In this document: positions 16,198 through 24,784 of the stretch, piece after piece
Numbering within the stretch: the stretch's first letter is position 1
Layout: each line of letters starts with the position of its first letter
Source of the DNA: Streptomyces flaveolus
Lineage (GTDB): Bacteria > Actinomycetota > Actinomycetes > Streptomycetales > Streptomycetaceae
Direction: 5' to 3'
DNA: 64,000 nt
Assembly: GCF_000716535.1 (NCBI RefSeq)
Contig: NZ_JNWV01000016.1
Span: 1-64,000, forward strand
Notes under the pieces: generated by a model
Told to the model about the DNA's origin: nothing
Seen by the model: the letters and a program-made list of their open reading frames with translations, nothing else
The model's database searches: none
Translations under genes and position numbers: made by a program

Positions 16198-16641
16198 ATG
16201 ATCAGCCATCGGCATCTGGTGGAAGAGGTGGCGTCACGGGCCCGTCTCGGCGACGAGGAGGCCGCCGACGCCGCCGTGCACCTCGTCCTCGCGGCGCTGA
16301 GCAGTCGCCTCGACCCCTCGCACCGGGAACACCTGCGGCAGGCCGTACCGCCCCATGAACGCGGCGCGCTGGACATCGGTGCGCTGCGGCACGGTGACGC
16401 GGCGGGGCCCGGTGGCGAGGCGCCGCACGGCTCGGCCGACCCGCTCGACGAGTTGCTGGCCGACGTGGCCCGGCCCGTGGACGCCACCCCGGAGCAGGCG
16501 CTGTTCCTGGCGCGGACGGTGGTCTCCCGGATCACGGCCGCGGACACCGGCCTGGAGGCCGACCTGCGGGGCGCCCTGCCGGACGAGTTCGGACCGCTGT
16601 TCACGGAGTCCGGCCCGCGGTCCGGGCGGCCGGACCGGTGA
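16198..16641 (+). CDS. DUF2267 family protein
   Basis: 147 residues with helical repeats and the family's end motif LPDEFGPLF. DUF2267 proteins are small, acidic, soluble and often found near stress genes; function is not known. ATG at 16198 with GGGAGGAAG. The adjacent gene on the other side is a divergent CBS protein about 195 bp away, and the SDR gene follows 152 bp downstream. Confidence 0.75.
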   Translation: MISHRHLVEEVASRARLGDEEAADAAVHLVLAALSSRLDPSHREHLRQAVPPHERGALDIGALRHGDAAGPGGEAPHGSADPLDELLADVARPVDATPEQALFLARTVVSRITAADTGLEADLRGALPDEFGPLFTESGPRSGRPDR

Positions 16642-16793
16642 CACCCGGACGCGGCTGCGCCCGCTGAAGGCTCGGACGGCGGCCATCTGATCCCTCCTGG
16701 CCCCCTCCCTTGTCGGCCGCAATTCTGGACTTGCGGGTCCATTTTCTGCGGCGCACAGTGGTCCGCACACCGCGAGACAAGGGAGATCGGGCC

Positions 16794-17564
16794 ATGAGCG
16801 GACGGCTGCGGAACAAGACGGCACTGGTCACGGGATCGACCAGCAACATCGGACAGGCCATCGCCGAGGCGTTCGCCGCCGAGGGGGCCCACGTCATCGT
16901 GTCCGGGCGGAACCGGGAACGGGGGGCACGGGTCGTCGAAGGGATCCGCGCGTCCGGCGGCCGGGCCGACTTCCTGGTGGCGGACCTCGACGGCAGTGCC
17001 GAGGCCTCCCAGGACCTCGCCGCCCGGGCCCGCGAGACCCTGGGCGGGCGGATCGACATCCTGGTCAACAACGCGGGCATCTACCCCGCCCCGGCCACCA
17101 CCGCCACCGACGAGAAGACCTTCGACGAGGTCTACGGGGTGAACGTGAAGGCGCCGTTCTTCCTCACCGCCGCCGTCGTCCCGGGCATGACGCAGGCCGG
17201 TGGCGGGGCGATCATCAACCTCGGCTCGTGGATCACGCGCATGGCCGTTCCCGTCGCCGCGCTCTACAGCTCCACCAAGGGAGCCATGGAGACGCTCACA
17301 CGGGCGTGGGCCGCGGAGTTCGGCCCGCTGGGCGTGCGGGTGAACGCCGTCTCACCGGGCGTGATCGCACCCCCGGCGCCGGAGGGCGGCGAGCCGCATC
17401 CGGGCGAGGTCATGATGAAGGGCACGCCGGCCGGCGGCATGGGCACGCCGGACGCCATCGCCCACGCCGCGGTCTGGCTGGCCAGCGACGAGGCGGCCTT
17501 CGTGCACGGAACGGTGGTGGACGTCGACGGGGGCAGGACAAGCGTCGCCGTCATCGCCGCGTAG
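16794..17564 (+). CDS. Short-chain dehydrogenase/reductase
   Basis: 256 residues of the classical SDR fold. The coenzyme loop is TGSTSNIG (variant of TGxxxGxG), with DLDG and NNAG, and the catalytic residues are Ser in LGSW and the YSSTK tetrad motif. The end VDGGRTSV is typical. It acts on an alcohol/keto substrate that cannot be predicted. The charged residues after the second strand (SGRNRERG) suggest NADP(H). ATG at 16794 with AAGGGAG. Confidence 0.93.
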   Translation: MSGRLRNKTALVTGSTSNIGQAIAEAFAAEGAHVIVSGRNRERGARVVEGIRASGGRADFLVADLDGSAEASQDLAARARETLGGRIDILVNNAGIYPAPATTATDEKTFDEVYGVNVKAPFFLTAAVVPGMTQAGGGAIINLGSWITRMAVPVAALYSSTKGAMETLTRAWAAEFGPLGVRVNAVSPGVIAPPAPEGGEPHPGEVMMKGTPAGGMGTPDAIAHAAVWLASDEAAFVHGTVVDVDGGRTSVAVIAA

Positions 17565-18004
17565 TCCCGGTCAGCCGACTGGACGGGAGGAAGCCGGTCA
17601 GCCGGCTGATCAAGAAGATCGTGAGAACCACGCTCCCCGCATCCCTCCGCCACAACCTTCCGTCTCGGCGGGCCGTCCAACGGGCGCCCGGTGCCGGTGG
17701 GTTGTGCGTGGTCGTCAACCCGTCCGCCTGAGACGGGGCGGGGGCGGGCCCACCGCTCGCCCCCGCCCGCCGTGTGAGCCGGGCGGCACGTGCGGGGCGG
17801 CTTCCCGCTCGCGTGAGGCCGGACGGCGGCTGCCGGTGCTCCCCGCGTTCCCGGGTACCCAGGCAGCCGGTGCATGCGGCTGTCCGGGCCGGTGCGCCGG
17901 GGTCAGGAGGGTTCCCGGCCGTGACGGGGCATACGGAAGAGCAGGCGCCGACGACAGCAGGCGACGTACACGCGCGGCGACCCGCGAGCACAGGAGGCCA
18001 CGAC
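17565..18004. other. 440-bp intergenic region with a possible 36-residue peptide
   Basis: No normal gene is visible. A short frame on the + strand, GTG at 17621 to TGA at 17731, would encode a 36-residue basic peptide (RTTLPASLRHNLPSRRAVQR, then a hydrophobic GGLCVVVNPSA end) with only a weak AAGAAG site. A CCGGTCAGCCG direct repeat lies at about 17569 and 17595. Reading the frame further upstream gives RLIKKIV before the GTG, so the frame may be a fragment or a CTG-started peptide. Confidence 0.3.
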
Positions 18005-19768
18005 ATGGCAGGGGCGGAAAGAACCGGTACCGACCGGCAGCGGCAGAGGGCGGAACCCCGTGCCCGCGCCCGGCTCGTGGACGCGCTGGAGGCCATCGGC
18101 GCCGGGGTGTACCTCGTCGACGAACAGGGCCACATCCTCGCCGCCAACACCCGCGCCGAACACCTGCTGGGCCGGTCCGCCGCGGACCTGCTCGGCCACG
18201 ACGCCCACGACCTGCTGCACCGCGGGCCCCAGGGCCAGCCGCTGCCCACGACGCAGTGCGCCATGCGGCAGGCGTTCCACGCGGGGAACCCGGCGCAGGG
18301 CTACCAGGAGTACTTCCTGCGCGGCGACGGTTCCCTGCTGCCCGTCTCCTGGCTGATCACCCCGTACGACCTCGGCGACACCGGCGACCGGCGGACCGGC
18401 ACGCTCGTCGTCTTCCACACCTCCGAGCAGGAGGCCCCCGCTGAGGCCCGCCCGGAGCGGGCCGCCGAGTCGCTGAACGACTTCGAGCGGCTGGCCCTGC
18501 TCGCCGAGACCACCACCCGGCTGACCTCCACCCTCGACGTCGACGAGGCGCTGCGCCGGCTGGTGTCCCTGGTGCTGCCCCGGCTGGCGGACTGGGTCGT
18601 CATCGACCTGATCACCGAGCACGACGAGGTGTGGCGCACCGCCGTGGTGCACGCCGAAGGCGACCGCCTGGTGCACCACGAGGATCTCGAAGGGCCGATG
18701 CCGCCGGTGCCCGAGGAGTCGCCGATGCCGCTGTCCCGGGCCCTGCGCGGAGTGGCCTCGGCCCTGGCCGGGCCCGCCACCTACCGGCGCGCCCCGGATT
18801 CCGGCATCGCCGTCGAGCAGCGCCGTCTGTTCGAGGCCACCGGCATCCACTCCGCGGCCATCGCCCCCATCCGCGGCACCCGGGAGGTCCTGGGAGCCCT
18901 CACCCTGGGCCGGGACGAGAAGCCGGGGGATTTCACCACCGCCGACCTCCCCCTGTTGGAGGACATCGCCCGCCGCGCGGGGGTGGCGCTGGACAACGCC
19001 CGCCTCTACCAGCGCCAGCGCGCGGTCGCCGAGACCATGCAGAACCACCTGCTGCCGCAGATGCCGCGGGTCCCCGGTCTCCAGATGGCCGTCCGCTACC
19101 TGCCCGCCCCGGACGCCTCCCAGGTCGGCGGCGACTGGTACGACGCCTTCACCCTGTCCGACGGTGCGACCGCCCTGGCCGTCGGGGACGTGGTGGGCCA
19201 CGACCTGGAGGCCGCGGCCGGCATGGCCCAGCTGCGCAACATGCTCCGCGCCTACGCCTGGTCCCAGCAGGAACCGCCCAGCCGTATCGTCCAGCGGCTC
19301 GACGAGGCGATCATGCCCATCACCGACGTCACCATGGCCACCCTCATCCTCGCCCGGCTCACCCGGACGACCGACGACCAGTGGCTGCTGACCTGGACCA
19401 ACGCCGGCCACCCCCCGCCCCTGCTCGTCACCCGCGACGGCCTGGCCCACTACCTCACCGAAGGCCACAGCCTCCTGCTGGGAACGGGAGTCCGCACGGT
19501 CCGCCCCGACGCCACCACGCTGCTGCCCCCGGGCTGCACCCTCCTGCTGTACACCGACGGCCTGATCGAGGCACCGGGCCACACCCTCGACGAGGGCTTG
19601 AGCCGGCTGCGCCAGCACGCCGCCGCCCTCGCCCACCGCCCGCTGCCGTCCCTCACCGACCAGCTCCTGCGCCGCGTCCATCCGCCCGGCCTCGACGACG
19701 TGGCCCTCCTCGCCCTGCGCACACCGCCCCCGGCGAACCCGGGCCCCGCGGCGCCCCGGACACGGTGA
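18005..19768 (+). CDS. PAS-GAF-PP2C (SpoIIE-type) serine phosphatase
   Basis: 587 residues in three domains: PAS (about 15-135, VDALEAIGAGVYLVDEQGHILAANTRAE), GAF (about 155-335) and SpoIIE-type PP2C (about 350-575) with GGDWYDAF, VGDVVGHD, TNAGHPPPLLV and YTDGLIE. Such proteins dephosphorylate anti-anti-sigma factors in partner-switching stress circuits, gated by their sensory domains. A SigB-class sigma factor and an anti-sigma-type ATPase are encoded 6-9 kb away, and could be the target circuit, though this is inference. AGGAGG precedes the ATG. The stop is 1 base from the convergent GntR gene. Confidence 0.93.
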   Translation: MAGAERTGTDRQRQRAEPRARARLVDALEAIGAGVYLVDEQGHILAANTRAEHLLGRSAADLLGHDAHDLLHRGPQGQPLPTTQCAMRQAFHAGNPAQGYQEYFLRGDGSLLPVSWLITPYDLGDTGDRRTGTLVVFHTSEQEAPAEARPERAAESLNDFERLALLAETTTRLTSTLDVDEALRRLVSLVLPRLADWVVIDLITEHDEVWRTAVVHAEGDRLVHHEDLEGPMPPVPEESPMPLSRALRGVASALAGPATYRRAPDSGIAVEQRRLFEATGIHSAAIAPIRGTREVLGALTLGRDEKPGDFTTADLPLLEDIARRAGVALDNARLYQRQRAVAETMQNHLLPQMPRVPGLQMAVRYLPAPDASQVGGDWYDAFTLSDGATALAVGDVVGHDLEAAAGMAQLRNMLRAYAWSQQEPPSRIVQRLDEAIMPITDVTMATLILARLTRTTDDQWLLTWTNAGHPPPLLVTRDGLAHYLTEGHSLLLGTGVRTVRPDATTLLPPGCTLLLYTDGLIEAPGHTLDEGLSRLRQHAAALAHRPLPSLTDQLLRRVHPPGLDDVALLALRTPPPANPGPAAPRTR

Positions 19769-19769
19769 G

Positions 19770-20582
19770 TCAGTCGGTCGCGCGGCCCTCGGCCGTCTCC
19801 AGCAGCCCCACGAACATGGTCCGGTGGAGCACTTCCACGTGCCGGCGCGCGATGTCGGCCGCCGCCGCGGTGTCTCCGGCGCGCAGGGCGTCGACCAGGG
19901 CGTGGTGTTCGCGGTTGGACTCGCGCAGGGCGTCCATCGGGTAGGGCAGGTAGTAGGGGTAGAGCCGCTGGAGCACGCCGCGGTAGGCCTCGGCCGCCGC
20001 GGGCACACCGGTGGCGGCGGCGACGGCGAGGTGGAACCGCTCGTCGCAGCCGTGGAACTCCGCCCAGGTCGGGACCTGGTCCATCTCGTCGGCCAGCCGC
20101 TCCAGGTGCGCCACGGCGGTCGCGTCGGCGTTGCGGGCGGCCAGGTGGGCGATGCCGCACTCCAGCACCAGCCGCTGGTCGACGAGCGCGTGCACCTCGC
20201 TGTTCTGCGCGCGGTAGGAGTCCATCGCGCCCACCACTCCCCGGGCCGGGCGCTCGGCGACCCGGGTGCCTCCGTTGCGGCCCCGGCGGCGCTCCAGGAC
20301 GCCGTCCTGGCAGAGCGTGGACAGGGCCCGGCGGACGGTGATCTCCCCGACGTCGAGTGCCGCGGCGATCCGGTCGGTCGACGGAAGCCGCTCGCCCGGG
20401 GCGAGCAGTCCGAGGTCGACGGCGAGTCCGATGCGCGCGCGCACGGTTTCCAGCGCCGTGAGCCGGCGGATGCCGTCGAGCGCGGGGGCGTTGAACGGCA
20501 GGGCCGCCGCGTCGGCCGGCTGCGTGCCGACCGACCGCGTGCCCACCGGCTGTGTGTCGGGGCCGTCCTGGGGGTGAGGCAT
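19770..20582 (-). CDS. FadR-subfamily GntR regulator
   Basis: 270 residues. A winged helix at about 45-110 (VRARIGLAVDLGLLAPGERLPSTDRIAAALDVGEITVRRALSTLCQDG) and an all-helical FCD effector domain (about 125-260) with the metal/ligand-type His cluster (FHGCDERFHLAV, REHHALVDAL, RRHVEVLHRT). It diverges from the nitrilase-permease pair across a 79-bp AT-rich region with inverted repeats, so it probably represses that pair and itself and is released by a substrate or product. Confidence 0.9.
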   Translation of the reverse strand: MPHPQDGPDTQPVGTRSVGTQPADAAALPFNAPALDGIRRLTALETVRARIGLAVDLGLLAPGERLPSTDRIAAALDVGEITVRRALSTLCQDGVLERRRGRNGGTRVAERPARGVVGAMDSYRAQNSEVHALVDQRLVLECGIAHLAARNADATAVAHLERLADEMDQVPTWAEFHGCDERFHLAVAAATGVPAAAEAYRGVLQRLYPYYLPYPMDALRESNREHHALVDALRAGDTAAAADIARRHVEVLHRTMFVGLLETAEGRATD

Positions 20583-20610
20583 GCCGTCAATGTAGCGAGA
20601 CGGGAAAACG

Positions 20611-20650
20611 AATCAAAATGAGCCTATTGATTAACAGCTCACCTTGAGCT
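20611..20650. promoter_or_regulatory. Candidate GntR operators
   Basis: Two inverted repeats sit between the divergent genes: AATCAA (20611-20616) with TTGATT (20627-20632), and AGCTC (20636-20640) with GAGCT (20646-20650). The stretch is far more AT-rich than its surroundings. Binding by the adjacent GntR is inferred. Confidence 0.5.
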
Positions 20651-20661
20651 AATTTCCTGCC

Positions 20662-21531
20662 ATGTCCCGCCCCCTCCCCCTCGCCCTCGTCCAGGCACCT
20701 CCCCGCCCGGCGACAGCGCCCCTGTCCGGATTCGCCGAGGACGTCGAGCACCTGCTGGCCCGCTTCCCGCAGACCCGCCTCGCGGTCTACCCGGAACTGC
20801 ACCTGTGCGGCGTCGAGGGTCCGCCGTCGTCGACCGAGCAGCTCCAGGAGGCCGCCGAGCCGCTGGACGGCCCGCGCTCCCGGCAGCTCGCCGAACTGGC
20901 CGGCGACCTCGGCATCTGGCTCGTGCCGGGCACCGTGTGCGAGCGCGGCGAGCGGGGCGAGCTGTTCAACACGGCGCCGGTCTACTCCCCCGACGGCCGC
21001 CTCGTCGCCTCGTACCGCAAGATCTTCCCGTGGCGGCCGCACGAGCCGTACGACCCCGGCGACCGCTTCGTCGTGGCGGACCTGCCGGGCAACGGCCGTA
21101 TCGGCATCTCGATCTGTTACGACGCCTGGTTCCCGGAGGTGGCGCGCCAACTGGCCTGGCTGGGCGCCGAGGTGATCGTCAACCCGGTCATGACCACCAC
21201 GGCGGACCGCGCCCAGGAACTCGTCCTGGCCCGGGCCAACGCCATCGTCAACCAGGTCTTCGTGGTCAGCGTCAACACCGCCGGTCCCGTCGGCACCGGC
21301 CGCAGCGTGGTGGTGGACCCCGAGGGGCGGGTGCGCGCCGAGGCCCCCGACTCGGCCGCCACCGTGCTGACCGACGTGCTCGACCTGGACGACGTCACGC
21401 GCGTGCGCACCTTCGGCACGGCGGGGCTCAACCGCATGTGGGACCAGTTCACCGACGCCGACACCCCGATCGACCTGCCGCTGTACGGCGGCCGTATCGA
21501 CCCCGGCCGCTGGCGCCCCGCCACCGGCTGA
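20662..21531 (+). CDS. Carbon-nitrogen hydrolase (nitrilase superfamily)
   Basis: 289 residues with the Glu-Lys-Cys triad: E45 (YPELHLCG), K120 (YRKIFPWRPHEPY) and C152 (ICYDAWFPEVAR). It hydrolyses a C-N bond of an amide or carbamoyl compound in the cytoplasm; the exact substrate is unknown. Next to an amino-acid/polyamine permease and under a GntR regulator it is probably part of a small nitrogen-compound utilisation operon. Confidence 0.92.
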   Translation: MSRPLPLALVQAPPRPATAPLSGFAEDVEHLLARFPQTRLAVYPELHLCGVEGPPSSTEQLQEAAEPLDGPRSRQLAELAGDLGIWLVPGTVCERGERGELFNTAPVYSPDGRLVASYRKIFPWRPHEPYDPGDRFVVADLPGNGRIGISICYDAWFPEVARQLAWLGAEVIVNPVMTTTADRAQELVLARANAIVNQVFVVSVNTAGPVGTGRSVVVDPEGRVRAEAPDSAATVLTDVLDLDDVTRVRTFGTAGLNRMWDQFTDADTPIDLPLYGGRIDPGRWRPATG

Positions 21532-21570
21532 TCCTCCCCACCCGCTCGTCCGTCCCCCGGGGCTCGCTCT

Positions 21571-21610
21571 GGAGCCCGCCATGGAGCCCGCTATGGAGCC
21601 CGTTATGGAG
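21571..21610 (+). repeat. 12-bp tandem repeats carrying three starts and three ribosome sites
   Basis: Copies of GGAGCCCG(C/T)(C/T)AT begin at 21571, 21583 and 21595, with a partial fourth at 21607. Each gives an in-frame ATG (21581, 21593, 21605) and a GGAG site for the next ATG. Confidence 0.85.
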
Positions 21611-22969
21611 AACGCCCCCGCTCAGGGCCTCACCCGTGCGCTGACGCTCAGATCCGTCGTCCTGTTCGGCCTCGCCTACATGACCCCGCTGATCGTGCTC
21701 GGCACGTTCGGCGTCGTGGCCGAGAGCACCGGCGGCACCGTGCCCACCGCCTATCTGCTGGCCCTGCTCGCCATGCTGTTCACCGCGCACAGCTACGGGA
21801 AGATGGCCGCCGCCCACCCCGTGGCCGGATCGGCGTACACCTACGTCCGCAAGGCCATCGACTCCCGGGTGGGCTTCCTGATCGGCTGGGCCACCCTGCT
21901 CGACTACTTCTTCCTGCCCATGGTCATCTGGCTGATCGGCGGGGCCTACCTCCAGGCCCAGTTCCCGGGCGTCCCGTTCTGGGTGTGGATCATCGGCTTC
22001 ATCGTGCTGACCACCGCCCTGAACGTGCGGGGCATCAAGACGGCCGAGCGGGCCAACGACCTGCTCATGACCTTCCAGGTGCTGGTGATCGGCATCTTCG
22101 TCGTGCTGTCCCTGCGGCACGTGGTGCACATCGGGGGCGCCGGGGCGCTGGCCGGCACGGCACCCTTCGCCAACCACGCCACCACCCTGGCGGGGATCTC
22201 CGCCGGAGCGGCGATCGCCGCCTACTCCTTCCTCGGCTTCGACGCCGTCACCACGCTCACCGAGGAGACCATCGAGCCGCAGCGCACCATGCCCCGGGCC
22301 ATCCTGCTGATCGCCCTGATCGGCGGCGGCATCTTCGTCGCCGTCGCCTGGGCCACCCAGCTGGCCCACCCCGGCAGCTCCTTCGACGACCCCAGCTCGG
22401 CCGCCTTCGAGATCGCCCGGACCATCGGCGGCGACCTGTTCTCCTCGGTCTTCCTGGCCGGCCTGGTGGTGGCCCAGTTCGCGTCCGGCATCGCCGCCCA
22501 GGCGAGCACGTCCCGGCTGCTGTACGCCATGGGCCGCGACTCCGTCCTCCCGCGCCGGATCTTCGGCCACATCCACCCCCGCTACCGCACCCCCGTCCTC
22601 AACATCCTCCTCACCGGCGCGGTCGGCCTGATCGCCCTGCGCCTGAGCGTCGCGACCTCGACCTCCTTCATCAACTTCGGCGCCTTCATCGCCTTCACGT
22701 TCGTCAACCTCTCGGTCATCGCCACGTATGTGCGCGAACGCCGCGCGGGCCGCCGCCCCGGCCGGCTGGGCCATGTGATCGCCCCCGCGATCGGCGCCGC
22801 GGTGGACATCTGGCTCCTGACCCACCTCGACACCAAGGCCCTCGTCCTCGGCGTCGTCTGGCTCGCCCTCGGCATCTGCTACCTGGCCTACCTGACCCGG
22901 GGCTTCCGCACACCCCCGCCGGAGATGACCTTCGAGGAGGAGCCGTCGGCCGTCTCCGAGCCGGTGTGA
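21581..22969 (+). CDS. APC-family amino-acid/polyamine permease
   Basis: 462 residues and about 12 membrane helices, with the APC consensus GLAYMTPLIVLGTFGVV, a Gly-rich SYGKMAAAHPVAGSAYTYV and the helix-6 GFDAVTTLTEET. It resembles the putrescine/amino-acid importers of the superfamily; substrate unknown. It lies 49 bp after the nitrilase gene and is probably co-transcribed. The true start is ambiguous among three in-frame ATGs in the 12-bp repeats; the first is given. Confidence 0.9.
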   Translation: MEPAMEPVMENAPAQGLTRALTLRSVVLFGLAYMTPLIVLGTFGVVAESTGGTVPTAYLLALLAMLFTAHSYGKMAAAHPVAGSAYTYVRKAIDSRVGFLIGWATLLDYFFLPMVIWLIGGAYLQAQFPGVPFWVWIIGFIVLTTALNVRGIKTAERANDLLMTFQVLVIGIFVVLSLRHVVHIGGAGALAGTAPFANHATTLAGISAGAAIAAYSFLGFDAVTTLTEETIEPQRTMPRAILLIALIGGGIFVAVAWATQLAHPGSSFDDPSSAAFEIARTIGGDLFSSVFLAGLVVAQFASGIAAQASTSRLLYAMGRDSVLPRRIFGHIHPRYRTPVLNILLTGAVGLIALRLSVATSTSFINFGAFIAFTFVNLSVIATYVRERRAGRRPGRLGHVIAPAIGAAVDIWLLTHLDTKALVLGVVWLALGICYLAYLTRGFRTPPPEMTFEEEPSAVSEPV

Positions 22970-23382
22970 CCCCGGGCGCCCCGGCCGCTTCACGCCGCGT
23001 CGCCGAGGGCCTCGGTGAGGGCGGTGAGCCAGGTGGGCGGGCGTCGCCGGGGCGTGGGCCTGCGCCGTCCGGTGGAGCAGGGCGCGCGGGGGGCCGGCAC
23101 GCGGGAAGCCTTCCGACGGAAGCCCCGGCAGGGCGCCGGGCCGTCGGCGCCGACGGGGCGTGCGGGCGGCGACGGAGGAGGCCGATGTGGACGTGAGCGC
23201 TCTGGTCCCGCCCGCACGGCCGTACCCGGCGGCCCCGCCGCTCGAACGCAGTCGGGGCCGACGCCTGCGGTGTCTCCGGGACGGGCCCGGTACGAAGAAG
23301 CGCGCGTCGGAGGCCGGTTCGGCCGCCTCGGTGCAGCCCGCCCCCGGGATCTCGGGCCTCAGCCGCCGCGAGGACGGCCGCC
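22970..23382. other. 413-bp region with a possible gene remnant
   Basis: No intact gene. On the - strand a frame ends near 22990 with PTWLTALTEALGDAA, which looks like the natural C-terminus of a protein, but upstream codons are Arg/Pro-rich noise. The stretch may hold a decayed gene tail plus the promoter of the glycosylase gene. Confidence 0.3.
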
Positions 23383-24174
23383 ATGCCTGAGCTGCCGGAC
23401 GTCGAGGGATTCCGCAAGGTGCTCGCGTCCTGCGCGACAGGACGGGTCATCCGGCGCGTGGACGTACGCGACACGGGGGTGCTGCACGGGGTCGGCCCGC
23501 GCGGTCTGCGCGACGCGCTGGAAGGCCGGCGCTTCACCGAGCCGGAGCGGCACGGGAAGTGGCTGCTGGCCCACACCGGCGACGGCCCCACCGTGCTGCT
23601 GCACTTCGGCATGACGGGAAGGCTGGTCTGCGGTGGTCCGGACGACGCGGTGCAGGCCCACGACCGGGTCCTGTTCACCCTGAGCGGCGGCCGCCAGCTC
23701 CGCTACCGCGACCAGCGCAAACTCCAGGGCCTCTGGCTGGCCCACGACGACTCCGAGGTCGCCCGGCGGCTGGAGCACCAGGGTCCCGACGCGATGGCGG
23801 TGAGCCGCGAGGAGTTCGATACCGCGCTGGCCTCGCGCCGCGGCCACCTCAAGACCGCCCTCACCGACCAGTCCGTCCTGGCCGGCCTCGGCAACCTGCT
23901 CGCCGACGAGATCCTGTGGCGTGCCGGGCTGCGCCCCGACAGCCGAGCGAGCGACCTCGCCCAGGCCGACCGCCGCCGCCTGTACACCCACATGCGCCGC
24001 ACCCTCCGTGACGCGGTCGCCGCCGGCTGCGTCCCACCACGCGACTCCTGGCTCACCGGCCACCGCGACGACCCGGACCCGATCTGCCCCCGCTGCGGCT
24101 CCCACCTGCGCCGTTCCCGGATGGCCGGCCGCGGCACGGTGTGGTGCCCGCAGTGCCAGCCGAACGGGTCGTGA
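23383..24174 (+). CDS. Fpg/Nei-family DNA glycosylase
   Basis: 263 residues. Base-excision repair enzyme that removes oxidised bases and cuts the abasic strand. After Met, the catalytic Pro-Glu appears in MPELPDVEGF. The helix-two-turn-helix (DQSVLAGLGNLLADEILWRAGLRP) and a C-terminal Cys4 zinc finger (CPRCGS...CPQCQ) are present. Fpg and Nei branches cannot be told apart with certainty; the MPELPDVE start and short length lean towards a Streptomyces Nei/Fpg-like paralogue. ATG at 23383. It stands alone. Confidence 0.92.
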   Translation: MPELPDVEGFRKVLASCATGRVIRRVDVRDTGVLHGVGPRGLRDALEGRRFTEPERHGKWLLAHTGDGPTVLLHFGMTGRLVCGGPDDAVQAHDRVLFTLSGGRQLRYRDQRKLQGLWLAHDDSEVARRLEHQGPDAMAVSREEFDTALASRRGHLKTALTDQSVLAGLGNLLADEILWRAGLRPDSRASDLAQADRRRLYTHMRRTLRDAVAAGCVPPRDSWLTGHRDDPDPICPRCGSHLRRSRMAGRGTVWCPQCQPNGS

Positions 24175-24320
24175 CCCCAGGGGGTGCCATGCGTGCGATG
24201 CGTGCGCCCGACCCGGGCCCCGAGCGGAACCGGCGTCACCGGGCCGGACAAGCGCGTGGCGCCACCCACCCGTGGAACGGGCCGGACGGCGCCACACATC
24301 GGACCGGGAACTTCGGAAAC

Positions 24321-24629
24321 CTATCCGGGGAAGGGCTTGCTCGCGTCCTCCTCGGCCTTGATGCACGCGTTGAGCTTCTTCTGGATGGCGGCCGCCTCGT
24401 TGAGCGCCTTCTTGGCCGCCGCGGTCTCGCCCAGCCGCTTGAGCTGCGCGGCCTTGTCCTTGAGAGTGGCGATCTGCTGGCGCATCTGGTTCTTGTTGCA
24501 CGTGATGGCGGCCTTGGTGGAGACCGCGCCCTGCCCGGCCGGCGTGGCGGCGTGAGCGGGCACCGACATGACGAGGAAGCCTCCGACGACGGCCGCGGAG
24601 ACGGCCAGGGCGGAAAAGCGCTTGGTCAT
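24321..24629 (-). CDS. Small secreted coiled-coil protein
   Basis: 102 residues: a Sec signal peptide (MTKRFSALAVSAAVVGGFLVMSVPAHA, cleavage after AHA) and a mature domain of about 75 residues with one helical region (NQMRQQIATLKDKAAQLKRLGETAAAKKALNEAAAIQKKLN) bounded by two Cys (CNKN and ACIK) that could form a disulfide. Function unknown. The upstream DNA carries 24-bp tandem repeats (24655-24716), which may regulate it. Confidence 0.8.
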   Translation of the reverse strand: MTKRFSALAVSAAVVGGFLVMSVPAHAATPAGQGAVSTKAAITCNKNQMRQQIATLKDKAAQLKRLGETAAAKKALNEAAAIQKKLNACIKAEEDASKPFPG

Positions 24630-24654
24630 GAGTTGATTCCCCCAGCTATGGCGT

Positions 24655-24716
24655 GAGTTGGTCGCACGGGTACGACTCGAGTTGGTCGCACGGGTACGAC
24701 TCGAGTTGGTCGTGTG
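24655..24716. repeat. 24-bp tandem repeats upstream of the secreted-protein gene
   Basis: Two identical units of GAGTTGGTCGCACGGG followed by TACGACTC (24655-24678 and 24679-24702) and a third partial unit (24703-24716). Each unit is bounded by GAGT...ACTC and contains GTCG...CGAC. The array starts 26 bp upstream of the ATG at 24629. Confidence 0.85.
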
Positions 24717-24784
24717 GATCTTACAAACCCTTGTGACTCACCGGTAACCGCCCCGCCGCCGTGAGGCCCGCGGCCGCCCCCGTG

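Noticed and set aside
17903..20590. An 895-codon open frame on the - strand
   Set aside because: It is antisense to the PAS-GAF-PP2C gene and out of frame with the GntR gene. Codon use is Arg/Pro/Ser noise, so both real genes explain the sequence better.
22990..23217. Small - strand gene ending PTWLTALTEALGDAA
   Set aside because: Only the last 20 codons look natural; upstream codons are Pro/Arg noise and there is no ribosome site, so I record it as a possible remnant.
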